From assembly GCA_023053545.1 (NCBI GenBank), contig JAKZAN010000006.1, forward strand, positions 5,151,001 to 5,215,000: a stretch of 64,000 bases of DNA, read 5' to 3'. A program made the position numbers and the translations under genes. The notes under the pieces are model-generated. The model made no database searches. It saw only the letters and a program-made list of their open reading frames with translations, and had not been told where the DNA came from. This stretch comes from Lepidurus packardi (lineage: Eukaryota > Arthropoda > Branchiopoda > Notostraca > Triopsidae). Below are positions 60,380 through 64,000 of the stretch, one piece after another (the first letter of the stretch is position 1; each line of letters starts with the position of its first letter).

Positions 60380-63290
60380 CGGGGCATTTCATTGTTGGCA
60401 ACAGTGAAACTTGTTGAGGATGATCACTGTGGAGCAGAAGGGCATGAAAAGTTCATTGTAGACAACCAGGAAAACGTACTCGTGTTAGCAGGAGCAAGAG
60501 GGAAGTTTTTCGTTGTTGAGGGTAGTCCACGTTTCATTGTTGGCGAGACTGAAGTTGCCTAGGGTAACAGTAGGGTGGGTAGATCACTGTTGGCTACCAT
60601 GGAATTTGACATTTCATTGCAGGCAACTCGGGAGCAGGATCTCGTATGAGCAACAATGAGCGTTTTGTTATTGGCAAGGATTCACTTTGTAAACTATTTA
60701 TTGCATTGTTGACAAGAGTGAGGATTTCAAGTTTCATTGTTGACAGTCATGAAATTTGAGCTTGCAAGTTCAGGAGGTTTCGCCCTTCGTCCAATAAAGA
60801 CACTAAGGACCAAATCCTAGTGCTAAACTGCGCGGATTTCGGCTTTATAGCTTTGGAAAGGATGCGAGAATGCGTATTTGTAGTGCCGCTATTAAAATGA
60901 CGCCTTAAAGTTAGTTTGTTTTTAACTGCTCATGACCTTTTGGGCTGGAGAAAGTGATTGTTGCCTGATGGGATGGGTTTTGGTGCCGTTGTGTGATTGA
61001 AAAGGGTTTTGAAATCATTTTTCTGGAGCTAAAATCTGGAGCTAAAAACCCTTTTGGTTTATGTGACAGTTAAAAAGCCGTCAAATTGCTCACCGCCTTT
61101 TTAAGTTTTAAGTGTTAGGAAAGTGGGATCACACTTTGCATAGAAGAGCTGGCCGGCGACTTTTCTTTCTTTTTTTGTCTTATTGATTTCTGTTGGATCT
61201 AAACAGCTAAGGTTGTTAGCTGATTGCAATGCCATGCAGAAAGCGAGTTTTCTGGAGCCTCGAGCTCCCTTATCAAGTTAGTCCGTTCCAGAAGAGGCAA
61301 ACAAAGTGAAAAACCTCAAAACATTTAAATACAGCTTTTAAACATATCCCAGACTCTTTCAACTCTTCTCTTGGTAATTGAATGGAGAAGTTATCCTTAT
61401 ATACAAACTCCCACACAGAAAAAAAATTATAGAAATACCAGAAATTAAAGAAATAAGATTTTTTTTTTTAAATACTAGAATTAAATTAGATTAAATATAA
61501 AACAAATCTGAGAAATTGCATTTGGAAATCTTTCGGGGGCTAGTTTTGTTGTAGAAAAGGATTTTATATAAAAAAAAAAAACATGAAATTTTTTTTTAAA
61601 AAAATTGGGATTTTGGACACACCATTATGTAGAATCGTGTAATCCTGTAGGGGTTCTGTATATTCTTGTAGGGGCCACGGAGTGATTGTCAGTCAAGGCA
61701 AGGACGTTTGAAGAAAAATGATGCTGGACCAGTAAAAAAAAAAAAAAAAAGAATTAATGTTTGTCCAGAGGACAAGTTGTTGGACACAGCACGTCTGCTA
61801 CTTTTCTACTCCGCTACCTTTTTGAAAAATTTCCCATAAGAGTCCTTGTCGAGTCTAGACGTTGTTAAAAGTAAAGCAACAAGACACGGGTGATCCATCA
61901 GTGTTCGAAAAATCCTTTGCATGATTTGGCACGTGGTGACGCTGCAAGACGATTCTGCCACGCAACGCCACATGATTCACAATGATTCTGTTTGATTCAA
62001 CAATGTGCTGCGCTGCGTAGCAACTCCTTGATGGCATTCCAATTTTCTTTCTTTTCTTTCTTGATTTTCAATTTTTAGTTGCGAGAACTGATAAGGTTAT
62101 GCGAGTGTCTGTATACATAAGAAGTATATACATAAGAGTATGTGGAGCCTGCGTTGTTAAGGCGGTGTGTGGATAGAGTCTATCTTGTTATCAAGCACAG
62201 AAAGGTAAAGCCTCATGGTGAGCGTTTTTATCACTTCCTTGTTTAAGCCAAGGCAAAATGCGTAGTTTTTTGGGGGTTTTGTTTTTTCCGTTACGGAATG
62301 CATAAGAGCGTCTCGGCCTTATGTAATGAGGGATTTAATCGGGATCGGGTGGCGCTGCTCATATACCACCAGGTATTAGTGGAGACAAGTGAGGTGGCGT
62401 TCTGGCTCCTTGATTTAGCTATCATTGACGCATGCGCCGTGAACTTCAGCACGAGGTTGGGGGTTTATTAGGGGGTTTATTAGGCCTTTGTTTGAACTAG
62501 ATTATTGCACGTTACATGCTGATCTGTCTGCCTTGCATCGCGCAGAAAATCATGAAAAGAATTCATAATCAACGTTCTTTTGTGGAGAAATTAATCCATT
62601 TCATTTTCCAAGATTAGTCTTGAAATTAACCTCGTCATCACGCCAATGATTGAATTTAGTTCACTTGAAGTAGCTTCTAACCGAAAGCCAAAGCCGAACC
62701 ATGCTTGACAACCATGAAATTGCAGCCAACAATGAAAAAAATAAGCGTTCCCCATAGTCAACTCTGAAGATCCGCGCTTTGAAACCGTACCAGCTGGCAA
62801 CAATGAAAACGAGCCTTTTTTAAAAAGGAAAGCTCACGCTTTCTTGTGCTTACATTTTGGCTTCATTGCTGAACCTGGCAAGTAAAAAAATTGGGTGGGC
62901 AACAATGAAAATGTGCATTTGATTTACGTGGTGGGGAACAGTGACCTTGCTAGTTGGCAACAATGAAAATGGAGCATTTTTAAAGAATTTTTGACTTTCG
63001 TGGTTGGCAACAATGAAATTGGCAAACGTCATTCCGATTGCCTTCACGTTCAAAGGTATTGAGCTAAATTCATTGTTAACATGGAATTTTTCTCTTTCTT
63101 TCGTTCGCTTTTCTGTTCCTATTACGTTCTAGTTTCATTGTTGAGCTTGCAGTGCCATTGGAACTCAGCAAGGGCAGTATAGCCAACCGAAAAAAAATCA
63201 CGAACGAAATAGAATGGGTGAAATTCATTCTTGAGGAGACGCGAAACGGGTAGAACAGCCCGTACATTTTCATTGTTGGCAACGTTGCCG
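60380..63290. repeat. Dispersed TTTCATTGTTGGCAAC / GTTGGCAACAATGAAAATG words
   Basis: About a dozen copies of CATTGTT/AACAATG occur, often inside longer shared words such as GTTGGCAACAATGAAAATG, for example near 60390, 60535, 60648, 60703, 60738, 62728, 62800, 62902, 62960, 63008, 63137 and 63270. Orientation switches from CATTGTTG in the left part to CAACAATG in the middle and back. Spacing is irregular, so this is an old, eroded repeat field or a cluster of sites. No gene seen. Confidence 0.65.
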
Positions 63291-63734
63291 ATCGGGTTGA
63301 AGGTTTGCTGGGTTTGGTTGGGCAGCGGTTCGTTCTCTCCATAAATGAATGGCAGGGCTGTGAGCGGGCAAGGTTGACGAGCTGGGATCTTTGACAGGGG
63401 TACCACGTCCTTGTCTAAGATACCCGTTTTGCATGTGCCATATCGGAGCGGCCTGTTTCTTGAGCGCTGGCCTGATGTGATGGGCCAGACGCGGTGTGTA
63501 TTGCATCGCACTCCACAATTAACGCTCCTGTCACTCTGGGCATATACAATTAAAGTCTGTCCCTGGAGTCATTCCAGCATACCTAATACCATGCCAACCC
63601 AAAACGCAATCCCCCATAAAAAATACAATAAAAAGGAAAACGTAGCTCGCAAGAAAGTATTCGCTAATAAACTCCAAACTCTAAATGTACGTTTAACAGA
63701 AATAAAACGAGCGGTGCTCATCGCCGAGATCAAA

Positions 63735-63769
<35 letters not shown>

Positions 63770-64000
63770 AGAGAAGAGGGGGGTAGGTCCAATGGGTTTT
63801 GCAAGAGTTTAGGTTCATATAAAACAAGCAGATAAAGGCGAAGCGTTGCTGCACGTGGTCTTTTCCATTATTGCAGGCGTTTTTTATGCAAAACATCACT
63901 AGGGTTATGTTATATATTGTTCCGAAATCCGGTGCCAAAAAAAAACAGCGCCAACCGTTATTGTTTGAAGCTTTTAAAGTTGTTTGGCGAGCGCACTAAA
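63291..64000. other. Non-coding stretch with a poly-A tract
   Basis: The poly-A tract at about 63739-63767 is preceded by unique sequence. I see no target-site duplication and no known element. Confidence 0.35.

Overview
The window looks like nuclear DNA of an arthropod, most likely a branchiopod crustacean of the Daphnia type. The evidence is very short introns (mostly 51-125 bp), two divergent ionotropic receptors (IRs) of the arthropod chemosensory kind, a Wnt2-class Wnt (a subfamily reported lost from insects but kept in crustaceans), a MUTYH gene (absent from Drosophila) and a short interstitial run of the arthropod telomere motif CCTAA/TTAGG. The species assignment is inference.

The left quarter is gene-dense, with every coding gene on the minus strand. 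A complete Wnt2-like gene (722-2454, 6 exons, 412 codons) is followed by a complete MUTYH adenine glycosylase (3915-5731, possibly starting at 5896). Next come two intact IR genes (7287-9821, 620 aa; 12588-15730, 586 aa) with a decayed third IR copy between them (about 11285-11875). The two IRs share nine intron positions, and most matching exons have identical lengths, so they are tandem duplicates. For all four intact genes I rebuilt the exons by hand and the reading phase closes across every junction used.

Mobile-element traces sit among these genes. Two copies of a ~200-bp retroelement end in a CAA-type tail and are flanked by 14-18 bp target-site duplications (6071-6276 and 9883-10078). 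Directly after the second copy is a 37-nt fragment of the U2 snRNA 5' end, bracketed by further copies of the same target-site sequence. An intron of the second IR holds a five-unit minisatellite carrying a YY1/Pho-type GCCGCCATCTTG motif.

From about 16 kb to 64 kb the DNA is mostly non-coding and repeat-rich: minisatellites, inverted repeats, long homopolymers and families of GC-rich hairpins. The one clear gene there is a plus-strand DUSP11/PIR-1-type RNA 5'-phosphatase (visible exons 32488-39269), whose 4-kb intron is full of repeats and whose first exon I could not find. Weaker single-exon candidates are a signal-peptide exon (52261-52376, minus), a possible first exon (41843-41941, plus) and a GC-rich possible 5' exon ending in a splice donor (about 57050-57590, plus).

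The genes do not form one pathway. They are a signalling ligand, a DNA-repair enzyme, chemosensory channel subunits and an RNA-processing phosphatase. The most novel items are the retroelement pair, the serial U2 insertion at one target site, and the dispersed hairpin repeat whose stem seems to change in a compensatory way between clusters.
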